A stretch of 64,000 nt of DNA, taken from assembly GCF_022201045.2 (NCBI RefSeq), contig NC_068560.1:38465001-38529000 (forward strand), written 5' to 3'. Shown piece by piece: positions 22,829 to 35,039 of this stretch; position 1 is the first letter of the stretch; each line of letters starts with the position of its first letter. The position numbers and the translations under genes were made by a program. The notes beneath the pieces are model-generated. The model was given only the letters and a program-made list of their open reading frames with translations. It did not search any database and was not told the origin of the DNA. The stretch is from Citrus sinensis (Eukaryota; Streptophyta; Magnoliopsida; Sapindales; Rutaceae).

Positions 22829-25800
22829 TCATAAGGCCATGTTAGAATATGCAATCCGGCTCTCCATTAGGAACCCCGGCCTTTCTTTGGTAGTCTCAGC
22901 TGCAGGATTGTGAAAGCTGAATTTCAGATTTATGGCGGGATAATGCCCTGTGATCAAAAGCTGCAAGCATTTTATAAATTATTTTACCTTCGATTTTGTG
23001 GACCTCCACCCTCCTGAATCTTCCAGTATTGGAGAATAAGAAAATTTTTCTATGCAACTGAAAGCAGCGACTTTATCCATGGCTGAATGAGTAATTGGTG
23101 ATGAATCCTGAAATCATACTAAAGTTGTTACCAGGAGGAGAGGGAAAAGCCATAACTTCAAGCCAACTTGGCACTATGACAAGTAGAAAAATGATGCACA
23201 ATGAGAAAATAAAATAAGGAAACAACATAGCAAACTAACCTTGGCCTCTGACTTGAATTTTCCAGATTCAGGAATTCTAATTTCCAGACGATCCAAGTAA
23301 AACAATATCTACACATAAGGCGAAGTTAGAGAAGCAACCCATTATGTGACAAATTGCAAAAACAATAAGATTTTGCATGAAACCTACTTTGTTAAGTAAC
23401 TGAAAGTTCAATGCATTGCTTGCCACTATCTGAACGCCAAGACAGTTGCTGGGGCTACTGCAGAAGGGGCAAAAAAGGGTATTATATACACATCCATCCT
23501 CTTCACACCATATGCCCTGTCCTGAGGCACCTCCAAAAGACTGGTTGGTGAGTAGCTGATCAACTGATGAAATGTCAGTCATGATAACAGGTATGCTTGT
23601 TACATTTGCACACAGTTCCTGTCTTTGTTTCAGAAGAGATACTAAGTGAGCTTTAGCAGATGAAGTAACTGAGCACCTAACATATAGATGATTCTCAGGA
23701 AGACCTAAAGGGCTCCTACAGAGTGAACATGAAATTTGTAAAGTCTTGTCCATAACTGGAGTAGAGGACAAATGTGATTCAGCACAATTATTTGACGTTT
23801 TGGATTTGTTTTTCACATAATTGGTTTCCGAATTAAATTCAATTCTCCGATTTGCTTCTCTGCTTGCCATTAACATAAGGTCAACTGAAGGTGAAACCAT
23901 GGTTTTCCTCCTTTTTTGGGTATGTGAATTAACACTCGAACTCAAAGACGAATCTCTTTCTGGTGGCAAATTGCTGGTGTCTCCAGTGACTTCTTTTTCA
24001 GGAGTGACTACCATCTCAGGCTGGGCGCTGGAAGGGACTCGGACCGGATTTGTCAAAGACTGCGAATGGACTGATAATTGATCTGGAGATTGTGTAGATG
24101 CTTGAAATATGGTTGAACTAGAGTTCCCATCCTTAGATAAGGATCCAGGACTAGCCATGGTATTATTATCATCCATAGCAGGGGTTTCCTTGACAAGGAG
24201 TAATTCTGGATCTTCATTGGAGAATGGCATGGATGAAGCCTCGCAGCACCTGCAGAAAAGAAAAAGTCTTATAACCCACACAAAGTAATCATTGCAGTTT
24301 AAATCATGTGGCAAGATATTCAAAAGAAGCCACCTATAAACTTTACCAAAAAACAATTGCTTAATCCAAGGACTTGAAACACATTGATACTATATAGAAA
24401 TATTTAACAAGGTTCCCATGCTTACCTTGAACTTTTCTGCAAACTGCATTGTGTGTTGATATAATCTTTGCAGCTACTGACTCTATCTAGCTGGACAAAT
24501 TCCTGAACTTCAACCTCATCTAACAAGTTCAGCCCGGGAAAAGAGTCATACTTCACTGAAGAGTGTAGCTTCTGTCCAGAATTGTCATAACTGTTCAGTT
24601 TCTTGTTTTCTTTCCTTGTTGACCCTTTGCTTGAATCAATAGAATGATTGTTTTTATCGTTCATTCTTTCCAGGTCAATATATTCTATGCAGCTGTTGTT
24701 CTGATCAGTTTGCAAAGATGTCTGAACTTCAAAATTACCTTGAGACTTCTGATGGGAAAAAGGGTCATACTTGCTTATAGATTGTACATTCTGTCCAGAA
24801 TGATCAGACTTGTTAAGTTCCTGAGTATTCTGTTTTGTCACCTCTTTGCATTGATCCATAGAAGAGACATGGTCCACATCGTTGTCAGAATTTTCTAAGC
24901 CATTAAACATTTTCTTGCCAACCCAACCCTGAGAGCAAGTTTTGGCAGGAAAACCAATTAGTTCATCCACTGAGTTATCCATATAAAGAAAAGAAAAGTC
25001 TAGTGATACTAGAGAAAGAAATGGTAAAAGATGGGACCTTGACATCTCTGAAAAAAGACTTTAAACCCTCTAGTGATGCGTCAAAGCTATCATACTGTTT
25101 AATGGATTTCCTTAGCCACTTAGAAATATGAGCTCTATTCCTTTCCTCTTGAAAGCGCTCATCTGCTTGCCAATAAAATGTGGCATTATAATCTCATTGA
25201 CAAGGGATTTGAGCATCTCTATTAAAGAGAACAAAGTGGGATTTACAAATATATGAAATGTGAAGATTAATACAAATTTAAGGAAACAACTTGACCTGAG
25301 GTAGATGCAAGGCACAACATGAACAAATAATTCAAAACAGTTACCTAATAAGATGATGGCTCCATAGTCAAACCTATGTCTTATGCAGCGTCCTACAAAA
25401 GGAGTAAAATGCAGTACAAACAATAGAATCATCAAATGATGCCAAGGAAAAATAAGAAGAAAAAATTTGTCTGTTATATGTAAAAACCACCCAGCAAAAC
25501 CCAGTGGCTGACTATAATAATAAAATCACCCCACAAGATAATAGACAAAGTGCAATGCTTGACGCATTGCTTAGCATACCTATAGCTTGATTTAGAGCTC
25601 GAAAGGCTTGGTTGCAGTACCACTCATTACCACTTAGAAGATTTTTTGATGATCTATATGTATCATTATATTTCTTCTTCAATGAAACTTGAATATCATT
25701 TCTGGTAAGAAATTCACAGGAATCAGTCCCTGTGACTTGCAAAATTACATAATGATCTTGTTAGGAAAAAAAAAAAAAAGAACAGGTAAGTATTCTCACA

Positions 25801-28800
25801 TGTTTGGAAATGGTATGCCAACAACTATCTGAGAAAGTTAAGGACTTCCAAACTCATGAGAAAAAAACAATGGGAATTCTGGCAAGCATGCATACAATTT
25901 AATTTAATGCAACTCAAGTTGGAGTCCCATTGCCCGTTATATTGGCCAAGTTAATGTTGAGTCCAAGATATTATTACAACCAATTTCTTTCCATTTTTCC
26001 AAAGTTGGCCAAAGTGACATCACAATCCTAATCCAAAATTATGCAAATTAAAAAGCAGAACTCTTGGCCCAGAAAATTTAAAGAGGAAAAAGGATACAAC
26101 CACTCGAGCATTATCATCGCTGAAGTCAATTCCTTCTGAAACCTGCAAACAAATATAGCAATTTAGACATTTAGTAAAATACAAAATGCAGATTGAACAA
26201 AAAATCAACACATAATGCATCCGCAACCGTATGATAATTGTCATATGACATAAAACATAAATTTCACACCTTTCCACGGCAAACTGCAAGGAAACTGGCT
26301 CCTTTCTTATTAGCATTTTCCTGAGACTCAATTGTGTTTAAGTCATTATTGCCTTCTCTCTTAACTCTTTTCTTTCTCACAACAGCACATTTACTGCCTT
26401 GTGAAATTGAGTTGTAATAATGCTTCAAAACAATCTCAAAGTCTTCCTGGCTTCCCCCTTTTGGCTCTGCACCAACAACCAAGACAATAAGCATAAGACT
26501 CCAACTAAATAGTAGCCAAGATAATTCCAGCAAGAACAACAAAGTAGAATAATTGCCATGTAAAGATAACTTCAAAATCTATGCAAAAAGGCTAAAAATT
26601 GTGAAACAAGACAAGGAAAACAACAAAGTTAATATAGAAATGAAGAATGTTTTCTCAGATAGCATAAAAGATGTGCTGACCCACAAAAAGAGGTTTCTTT
26701 GCATTAAGTCGAGACCATTGGCCTGTTTCACGCCAACGATTGCACAGTTTCTCCATCAACTTATAACTAGGGAAGAATACAAGAGAGCCACCAGGAACAA
26801 CGTTGCATATTTCCTCTATAGATTTGCCAAGGGCATCCTTCAAAACAATATATGTACAACCAATAATTTATTGAACTATAAAAGAGGAGACCACTCTCAG
26901 ACAATCAAAATCAATGTGACAAAAAGCAGAAGATACCTGAAAAGCATACCCATCTGCAGTTTTATAACTTGCATTCAATGGATAATTATCTGGACCAGTG
27001 GAGATTACAGAAGTCAACACCTGCAAAACAGTTGATGGTCCATAACTGCAATAGTAGTATAACAAACCAAAACCAATTAGCAGAGAGATGGAGGAAAATG
27101 GCATTCATACCTGCAAATCAACATCGATGACATGCGGAGCCTCCAGACAAGTTCCGAATTGAACTCCAAGCTCAGAAGAGAAGGAATTCATTGGTGATAA
27201 GGTCCTATTTTCAGAGAGATGAGTACTAGCGTAAAGGAAAGACGCTACTTTGGGTCATGCAATTAAAGCAAAGAGATAGTTTGTAAAAAAGGGCAAATGC
27301 ACAGCTTTTACTCAATCATATGGTATGAGACTGACCAGACATGAAAATAATATCTTGTAGTCCAACATTCAATACTAAGCAGCAGACCATGGCCAATTTT
27401 AGAAAGAGTATATCAGTCCTTATGGATATAGTGGGGAGGTATAGTGACCTCCACTTAGTTGCTCAACACATACTCATGCATTGAAGGTAGTAAACAAAAG
27501 TACAAGATGTTTCCACAATATGCATACATGCCTTGTGACTGAGGAATCAAGCAGTTTAAAATGAGCTTAGCAATCCAGATATGGCAATGTCATAGCTTAC
27601 CCCGATGTTAAAATAATAGACAAAGAAAGCTCAGCAACATCCTTGAAAACAACAGCTGGATTCAAGCACCACAAACTTAAAGTATGTGTCCAGTTTCCAC
27701 CAGGGTTTTCTGCATGGAGTATTATTCATTAACAATGCTGGCCATCAGTTTTCTCTAAACAAGAAAGCCCATGTTAAAATGGACCAACAATAACATATCC
27801 TACAACAAAAACAGTTGAACACTTGATGGCAAGTAATAATAACATATTGAGAAGGAACAGATAATAACAGAGATCAAGATTATGGAGTTCACCTAATACA
27901 ATTCAAATGTAGAGTCAATTCCATAAATGGCTTAATGCAGAAGTTCAATATAGACATTTTTTCTCTAAAAATTCCAAAAACTAACGTATATTAAGTTGGT
28001 GGATACAGTTTCTTAGAGAAACAGTATCAAGATCCCCTGATACATGAATTTTCCAATCATCTTATTAAGGAATCTTACATAGCTAGGGTTTTGGTTTGAT
28101 AATGACTGGTGCATAAACCTGTTAGGCTTTCCATCTGCTACCATAAGCCCTTAGACTGATTTTCAATCACACTTGGCCAAATAATATATTACCTATAAGA
28201 GTTTGGTCAGCAATGTCTATATAATTATTTCACAAATTCAAACCATAGATTCATAATCTATTGACTTTCATTGATGACAAAATTAAAATGACCCTTAAAA
28301 GAATTAATCAAATCATCAAGTATTGACCACTTACTTGAATCTCTTTTAATATATTTCTGTAAAGCAAGCTGATAATCAGATACATGAGAACCGTTTCTTG
28401 AGAAGAAATAGGTAAGTGAGGAGAATAACCCTGTTGCATTTTCAAAGGCAATCAGTAACAATAACAAATGTTCAATAGTTAATAAAAAAGCTGTGGGATC
28501 AGGTCACTATGACAAGAAGACTTGTACCTTCCAATGTTATGACTGACATGCCACTCAGATGAGGTAACTCTGATTCTGTGTCTGTAGCTTCTTTGATTGC
28601 CTTTGACCAAACAAAGAAAGTTTATAAACTTTGGAAGATAGTCAGAATCAAACCCCCAAAACTTTCTTAACAGTGTACCTTTGTGGCACATTCTAGCAAT
28701 ATTGGAAAGCACTGCCGTGAGATGTTAGCTTCTTGGAGTTCTCTTAAAGCTTTATCACCAGTCCAACTTCAATATAAAATGACAACAATAAGATAAAGAA

Positions 28801-31519
28801 ATGAAACAAATTTGATTTTGTTATTTACAAAATTCATACTCTAATATGAGTTACTCAAGAGCATAGTAGTGCATTTAATAATTCATTTAAAGAAACTTCT
28901 TGTATAGCTAAAACAACTGACCAAGAGAAGAAGTGCTGAAATTCCCGCTTTGCTAATGTTGCTTTCCTGCGCTCAATCCAGCCTACGAGGTCCTATACAT
29001 CCATAACTCCCACCATTGTCCAAGATCCAATGATGCAATTTGAAAGCCAGAAATTGTGAAATAAAATGACCAAAATTTACCTGGGTCATTTCAATTAATG
29101 GTTGGTAAATCATGGGATTAACAGAGCACACTTGCTCTAGTTCCATCTGCAATTCTTTCATAAGCCATAACCACTATAAGCGCCAAGAATCACAAAATTT
29201 CAAAATTACATAGGAATTTTTTCCGAACCTACTTAGCAAAACATCTTCATCAATATCCACACTACCGGCATCACGGGCAATGTCTTCGATATTGCTGAAA
29301 AAAAACAAATTATGTCTGTAAGTGTTCAACTCCAGAGATAATAAAAAATTTTAAAATCATTTACTTCTTCAGCATGACCTAAAGAACTTAATAGAAGTTT
29401 ATAGGAAAATAAGTAAATAAAAGTTGTGAAACATACTGGGCTTCATCAAGAATTAAAATGGCTCCTTTAATATCAACTTCCATAGCACCCCGAATGACAG
29501 GATTAATGATGTAGCTGTAGGGACAAAACACCAACTGCGCATCATCTGCCATGGAGCGTGCAGCATAATATGAACATCCTGAAAAATGCATAGCCTCAAT
29601 GAAATGCTTGTTGCCCAAAATTGTAGTATTTCATGTGTAGAATGAAAATATGAGATGAACCTCTAACGACTTGTCCAACATTCACCAGATCTTCAATATC
29701 ATGAACCTCATGGCAACCTCCTTTCTGAAGTGATGGGTGACCTCTGACTTTATGCACATTTCTGTTTGAAATAAAATTATTATTAGACCATACTTTAGCT
29801 TTTTCCATTAGCAGTAGCATCAGACATCACTAAGATTAAATGAGCATGTAAAAATAGAGAAATAACTTACTTAAATTGAGGACAACCCAAATTTCGATCC
29901 CCCAAAAGCAGCTTGCTAGAAAAAAAATAGTTATCATGAGAGAATGAAAGCAAAATCTTGTTGATGTGTTTGGAAAAAAAAAAAAAAAACACCACACCAT
30001 TCTTCATCAATATTCTCTTTGTCACGTACGTACTTGTTTGTGCAATAATGTTTACGCGAAGCCTGATGGGACATGAAATAGAAGTTAATAAACTCATAGA
30101 AGCTTGAACTACACCACTAGTAGGGATAAACATTTTTATTTAATATGATTTTTTTTCAGATTGCTTCATTTCATAGAGAGTTCCAAAGCAATATCAACCT
30201 CTAAAGCAATTGCTATTGGTTTCATCAATATTGACTGTCTTCCTCACTAATCACCGACAGCATTAAAATTAAAAACACTCAAATGCTAACAGATAAAACT
30301 CATCAAAGACATCAGCAAGCAATAATTTTCAGTCTATAATTTCTGGAGAAAGAACAAGGACAGAATATGTAAAATGTAACTATAGTCATGGGTGTTGAAT
30401 GGATGATCTGAACAAGAGCCAAAGGACTCCATAAAGCCCAGTGCTAAAACAAACCTAAAACAAATAGATTATAGTCATGGGTCATTAATATAAGGATGTA
30501 TTAAAACATACCAACACTGCCATTGGCACCCGATAAGCAGTTTTCTTGTATTCAGAAATCACTTGAGAAATTTGTGAATGTGTCCTCCTAGTGTGAACAG
30601 AAAACACACAAAACCATTAATATGTGCAAATTCTTAATTAGCATCCATAAGAGTAAAAACTTTTTGCACAGAAATTACAAAGATCAAATGGTGTCCAGTA
30701 TCTTGCGCGCTTGGCCTCACTCTTTCCCTTTATGAATCTCACATAATTATTACTGGCAAGCAGGACAGGTTTGATGAACACAGTGAACTCAATCTATTCA
30801 CAAACTACAATCTCTTAAAACATCAGAAACACCATGACTTAATTATCACAGCTTAATAAGCGTACCTAAAAGTAAGATTATATCAAAATTTAACTTAATA
30901 TAAGATATAAACCGTCAATTAAACAGATACAACAAACATATAGTAACTCGACAAGATAAAACTCACGATGCATAAAATATTGTAGGCGTCATCTTTTTCT
31001 TCACATTCTTGTTGTTCATCGCAACCTGAGCCGTCTGGCCATTTGTTGACGGCGGAATAGCTAACAACACGAAGCAATAATAGTCATGTCAATAGCAATG
31101 AAACATTTTCATTTTCTCAAGTTTTGAAAAATATTAAATCAATATGATGACGTGGCATTATTACTTGAAGGCTGTGATTCGGGGATGAATCCGCCACCAT
31201 TTGCCAGAGGATCGGTGACGGCCTCGGTATCAGGTTTGGAGTGAGAGATGTTTGCTAACTGATTCTTTAATTTACAATTCTGCTGCCAAGCGAGAGTCGA
31301 GCAAAGAAGCGAGAGAGATTTTCCAGTACCGGTCGGAGACTCGAGTAATGCGTGACAGTGACCGTCTCTTTGCGCTCGATCAAGCGTCGATATCACGCGG
31401 CACATGAACACAAGCTGCGACCCGTATGGTTGGTACGGAAACTCCACTTGGATTCCCCCGACGTGGTACGCATTCAGGGGCTTTCTGTAATTAGGGTTTG
31501 GGTTTGCCTCTGAGACCAT
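22829..31519 (-). CDS. FANCJ: FANCJ/BRIP1-type Fe-S DNA helicase, 28 exons, 1345 aa
   Basis: Exons, 5' to 3' on the minus strand: 31519-31165, 31060-30967, 30587-30512, 30062-29998, 29915-29871, 29761-29661, 29578-29437, 29294-29233, 29154-29081, 28992-28922, 28766-28679, 28600-28528, 28430-28335, 27709-27601, 27204-27111, 27020-26937, 26837-26681, 26466-26270, 26142-26098, 25828-25800, 25701-25580, 25392-25345, 25162-25038, 24928-24426, 24249-23388, 23308-23240, 23107-22988, 22960-22829. All phases join. Core features: Q motif region (27-35), Walker A SPTGTGKS (61-68), five cysteines of the Fe-S region (182, 197, 208, 228, 247), DEAH box (290-293), TSGTLSPMNSF, CRGKVSEGIDF, and motif VI QAIGRCIRHR (724-733). 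FANCJ is a 5'-3' superfamily 2 helicase that removes D-loops, crosslink intermediates and G-quadruplexes in the nucleus. A low-complexity linker (about 785-1110) separates the core from a Cys-rich C-terminal module (about 1115-1265). Confidence 0.93.
23240..23762 (-). other. Mis18/Yippee-like paired-CxxC module in the FANCJ C-terminus
   Basis: Residues about 1115-1265 contain SCSLCRSPLG (Cys1126, Cys1129), a further LYVRC (Cys1144), then EEDGCVYNTLFCPFCSS (Cys1205, Cys1212, Cys1215) and NCLGVQIVASN, followed by a helix-like LLNKILFYLDRLEI. Two CxxC knuckles, with PLG after the first and LGxxI/V after the second, are the layout of the Mis18/Yippee zinc fold. Human Mis18 proteins have CxGCRRPLG and GCVLETLCCAGC...LG at the corresponding places, as I recall them. 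This is seen directly as a motif pattern. The fold assignment is inference. Confidence 0.55.
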
Positions 31520-31619
31520 TTTTGCATTTCTATTTGGAGATCTTGGATGAAAGAAACTGAGATAAAATATTGAGAGGGAGCTCTAAAAGTGAAATGAAAT
31601 GGATGTTTTGGGAGTTTTA

Positions 31620-31627
31620 GCGGGAAT
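31620..31627 (-). promoter_or_regulatory. E2F-like site upstream of FANCJ
   Basis: The minus strand reads ATTCCCGC, an exact match to the plant E2F consensus WTTSSCSS, about 100 bases before the FANCJ start codon. DNA replication and repair genes in plants are often controlled by E2F at G1/S. Whether this short motif is used is inference. Confidence 0.5.
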
Positions 31628-31639
31628 TTTTTTTGAGTG

Positions 31640-34391
31640 AGGCGGTAAATTCTGCACCGCAGGGTTGAACAGTGAACACAATTTTATTAAGCAACGTATC
31701 AGCGTTGGCGTGATGAATGTGTTACGCCAACTTCGTACCTTTTCGTAAATCGAAAAATGATAATCGTCTGCCTTCGGCACGTAAGATTAAATTAAATTAA
31801 TTATAACAAAAATTAAAATATTTTTTTTTTATCTTGAATTTAAATTTTTTAGATGCTTATTTATTTTAGGTTGTTTATTTTTTTAATTTTTCACTTATTT
31901 TCAGATAATTTTATATGAATAGAAAAAATAAAAAAGGCCCACTTTTATATGAAAGTTCGAAATCTAAATCGAAATCTAAATAGAAAATTTTAATTTCAAA
32001 TATCAAAAATATCCTTAACAATTTATGTATTTTCAATATTATATATAAACCTAATAATTTTGTATTATTTTTGAAGTTATTTTTTAATTGCTTTAAATTT
32101 TTATTCACATGATAGCATTAGATAAACTAAAAATATTAAACAAATCAAATTGTATTCATTGTGATGAATCAAAAATAAAATAATAATGTTGACTTTATAA
32201 TAAAATTTGATATTATAATTACATCTTTTAATAAAAAATTAAATTAAGATCAACAATGATAATATTTTTTTTAAATGCTATCAAACTAATCAACCTGTAA
32301 AAATTATAAATTGTGAAGAGTAAATATATGCACTACTTGAAAGGGTATTAACGTCAAATTATTAACTTTTAAGTTTTTCTTTTCAGATGTTGAAAATGAA
32401 AAAATAAACATGTCATTCATAAAATTTTATTTAAACCTATTCAGATTTCAAATAAAAAAATAAATACAACCTAAATTTTTGTTAGCTTTTACATAACAAG
32501 TCAACATAAATTAAATTTAAAAAATACTTTTTTAACTTTGAGTTTTGTATTTTTACTTCTTCCCTTTTTGTTTATTCCTATTCTCTATTTCTCTTCCATC
32601 GCGTTCTAGCCCACTTGATTCACCGTGGTCTTTGGATGGTGAGGACCACTAAAAGTTGTAGTAAGTCCAGAAACATCAATCACGCAAGGGCGCCCCATGC
32701 CATACGTTTAAAGATGGCAAATTCTCCATTTCGTCCCTCAATAAATTTAATGGTAATAGACTAATAGGGTAGAGACGAAAAATCCCTAAATAAGGATTAA
32801 TTTTTTTATTTATTAGTAGATATGTATAAATGATTTCAGTAAATTAAAAATAAAGACTTAAATAAAATTATTAACATATTATAAAGTATTTAATTATTTA
32901 AAAAAATCTATAAAAAGTTGAAATAATATCAAAATTAAAAAATATTTGAAGAGTGCAACATGTTGAGAAAGAAAAGAAAACATAACAATGTTTTAATGTT
33001 GAATAAGAATTACAATGTAGAGTTTTCTTTTAGTTATAATCTATTTATACTAGGTAAGAAAATATTAACCAACATTGTAATTGACAAAACAAAAATTTTT
33101 AAATATTCATATATAATAGGGATTGAGTAGAGAGTACAAAATTAAACCCTGCCGCATTAAGAATTTGGGAATTATTTTTCATCAATTCTCCATCTTATTC
33201 TGCAAAATTATTCAAAATTCACTCCATTTAAGGTGGAGCCCTGTGAATTTCTAAATTCATTAAGGATTTTGCCACCCTAACCCTACCTGTGAAATTGATG
33301 GAGATATAAAAAATTGGAGCCCGGAATGATGAGAAATCTTTTTTGAATTAGAAGCCATTCTTTCTTAATTCCTAGCGGACATAATATGCATAAACCTAAT
33401 TTGATACATCAGACAACTTTTACAAATTCTACTTAGTTTTTTCCTTCACCACAAGGACTACGGTTTCATCCTTTTATTGCACTTCTCAGAAGTCGATGTT
33501 GGTTTGTGTGCTTTGGCTGATGGGATCAAGAGCTTTATTGCACTAACGTTTCTCTTGTTTCAATATTTTAATAATCAATGACTCAACACTTATGTCTGTT
33601 TATGCTAGTAACAGAATATGGATAAGAGAATATTGTAACAAAGGAGCAGATTTTTTTTTTTTTCAGCAAATTAAAAATTCCAAGAAGCGTTACATGGGAT
33701 ATAATCTATTGACTTGAAAGAGTTTACAAGAACCAAAATAATAACACGGTAAGAACCACAAAATTTCGGCTCACAATCTTTTCAATTGAATGTAGACGCA
33801 AATTAAAAAAAAAAAATTGCATATAATATAGTTTTATTTAAAAAAAAAAAAAAAACTTAGAAAATGAAACTGCTTACACCAGGCCAAATCATAGTCGATA
33901 ATGAAAAAAAAAGGAACTCAACTATAGCATACAACGAGTAATCCATGGTCTAGACAAACTATTCTTCATAAGGCCTAGTATATAGCAAAGCCAAAAACTC
34001 CCCCAACAGCAAGATTAAGTTCCAACAGTACAAATCGATATAGATTCACATAATATAACAATAATCGAGAAACAAAACTCAATAACTACAAACTTGAGTA
34101 ATGCAAATCATCTAACAAAAATTTAGTCGAAATTCTCCCATAAAGGGTGGATAGTCTTGACCGCCTGACAAAGTTAAAATCCCCCACAGACCTAGCTGGT
34201 ATAACACATTTGATTCCATTAATTTTTCTTCTTCCTTCACTTTCAAGCAAGCACAGTTGATAGTGTTAGGTGCGTATAATATTCAGGAAGCATTCTTTTT
34301 CACCGTCTCATTTTCGCGATGCTGTAAAAGAATAACTATAATAATAATAATAAAATATATGTACTTTCATCAGCTATAGCATAAAAATAGA
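31640..34391. other. FANCJ promoter and long AT-rich spacer
   Basis: 31690-31790 is still GC-moderate and contains a small hairpin (GTTGGCGT at 31704-31711 pairing with ACGCCAAC at 31724-31731). From 31790 to 34391 the DNA is AT-rich. Stretches around 32700-32800 and 33120-33310 carry phrases such as CTCCATTTCGTCCCTCA and AATTCTCCATCTTATTCTGC that look like ends of a degraded repeat. No exon is supported. Confidence 0.4.
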
Positions 34392-34866
34392 TTAATACCA
34401 CATTTTATTAAGCTTTTATCAAATCCTAGCCATTGAAATTAATAATATCACATATCAATAAATGTTTAAAAATTCAAATACTACTAAGATTATGAGAGAA
34501 TTTGAAATAGTAAAAATATTCACAAGTATCATTTGTGTGGGAGTCAGTTATTTTTTATTTTAGTTTATTTAAGTTTTTGAAGATTGAATAAGATGAGTTC
34601 GATAATTTGAAAATAATATCCTTAATTAATAATGAATTTCACTTGTTAATACCAAATTTTATTAAGCTTTTATCAAATTCTGGCCATTTTAATTAATAAT
34701 ATAACATGTCAATAGGTTTTTAAAAGTTCAGATAGTACTCAGATTAGAAGAGAATATAAAATAGTAAAAATTTTTAACCGGTATCATTAGAGTGGGTGTC
34801 GGTTATTTTTTATTTTAATTTATTTAATGTTTTGAAGATTGAATTAGATGAGTTCGATCATTTGCA
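34392..34866. repeat. Two-copy tandem duplication, unit about 254 bp
   Basis: 34392-34611 and 34646-34866 are diverged direct copies. Both begin TTAATACCA.ATTTTATTAAGC, contain AGAAT.TGAAATAGTAAAAAT-like and GTTATTTTTTATTTTA.TTTA blocks, and end GATGAGTTCGAT.ATTTG. The offset is about 254 bases. The second copy ends about 175 bases before the next gene's start codon and so lies in its promoter. Confidence 0.85.
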
Positions 34867-35039
34867 AAATCTTAATAAAGGGCATTGGATGCCTTGGCCC
34901 AATCAAAAGTCCAGAACGGTCAATAGTAATCAGCCCATATCACATTTTCATCATCACGGCGAACGTGCTTTAACAAACCTCTTAACAATGGCGTTTGCAT
35001 TTCTGAGGCTCACTAGCGAAGCTTTCAACAGTTCCTTTC

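Noticed and set aside
31911-32108. 65-codon minus-strand frame rich in Lys, Asn, Phe and Leu
   Set aside because: Typical translation of AT-rich spacer DNA without conserved motifs or splice context.
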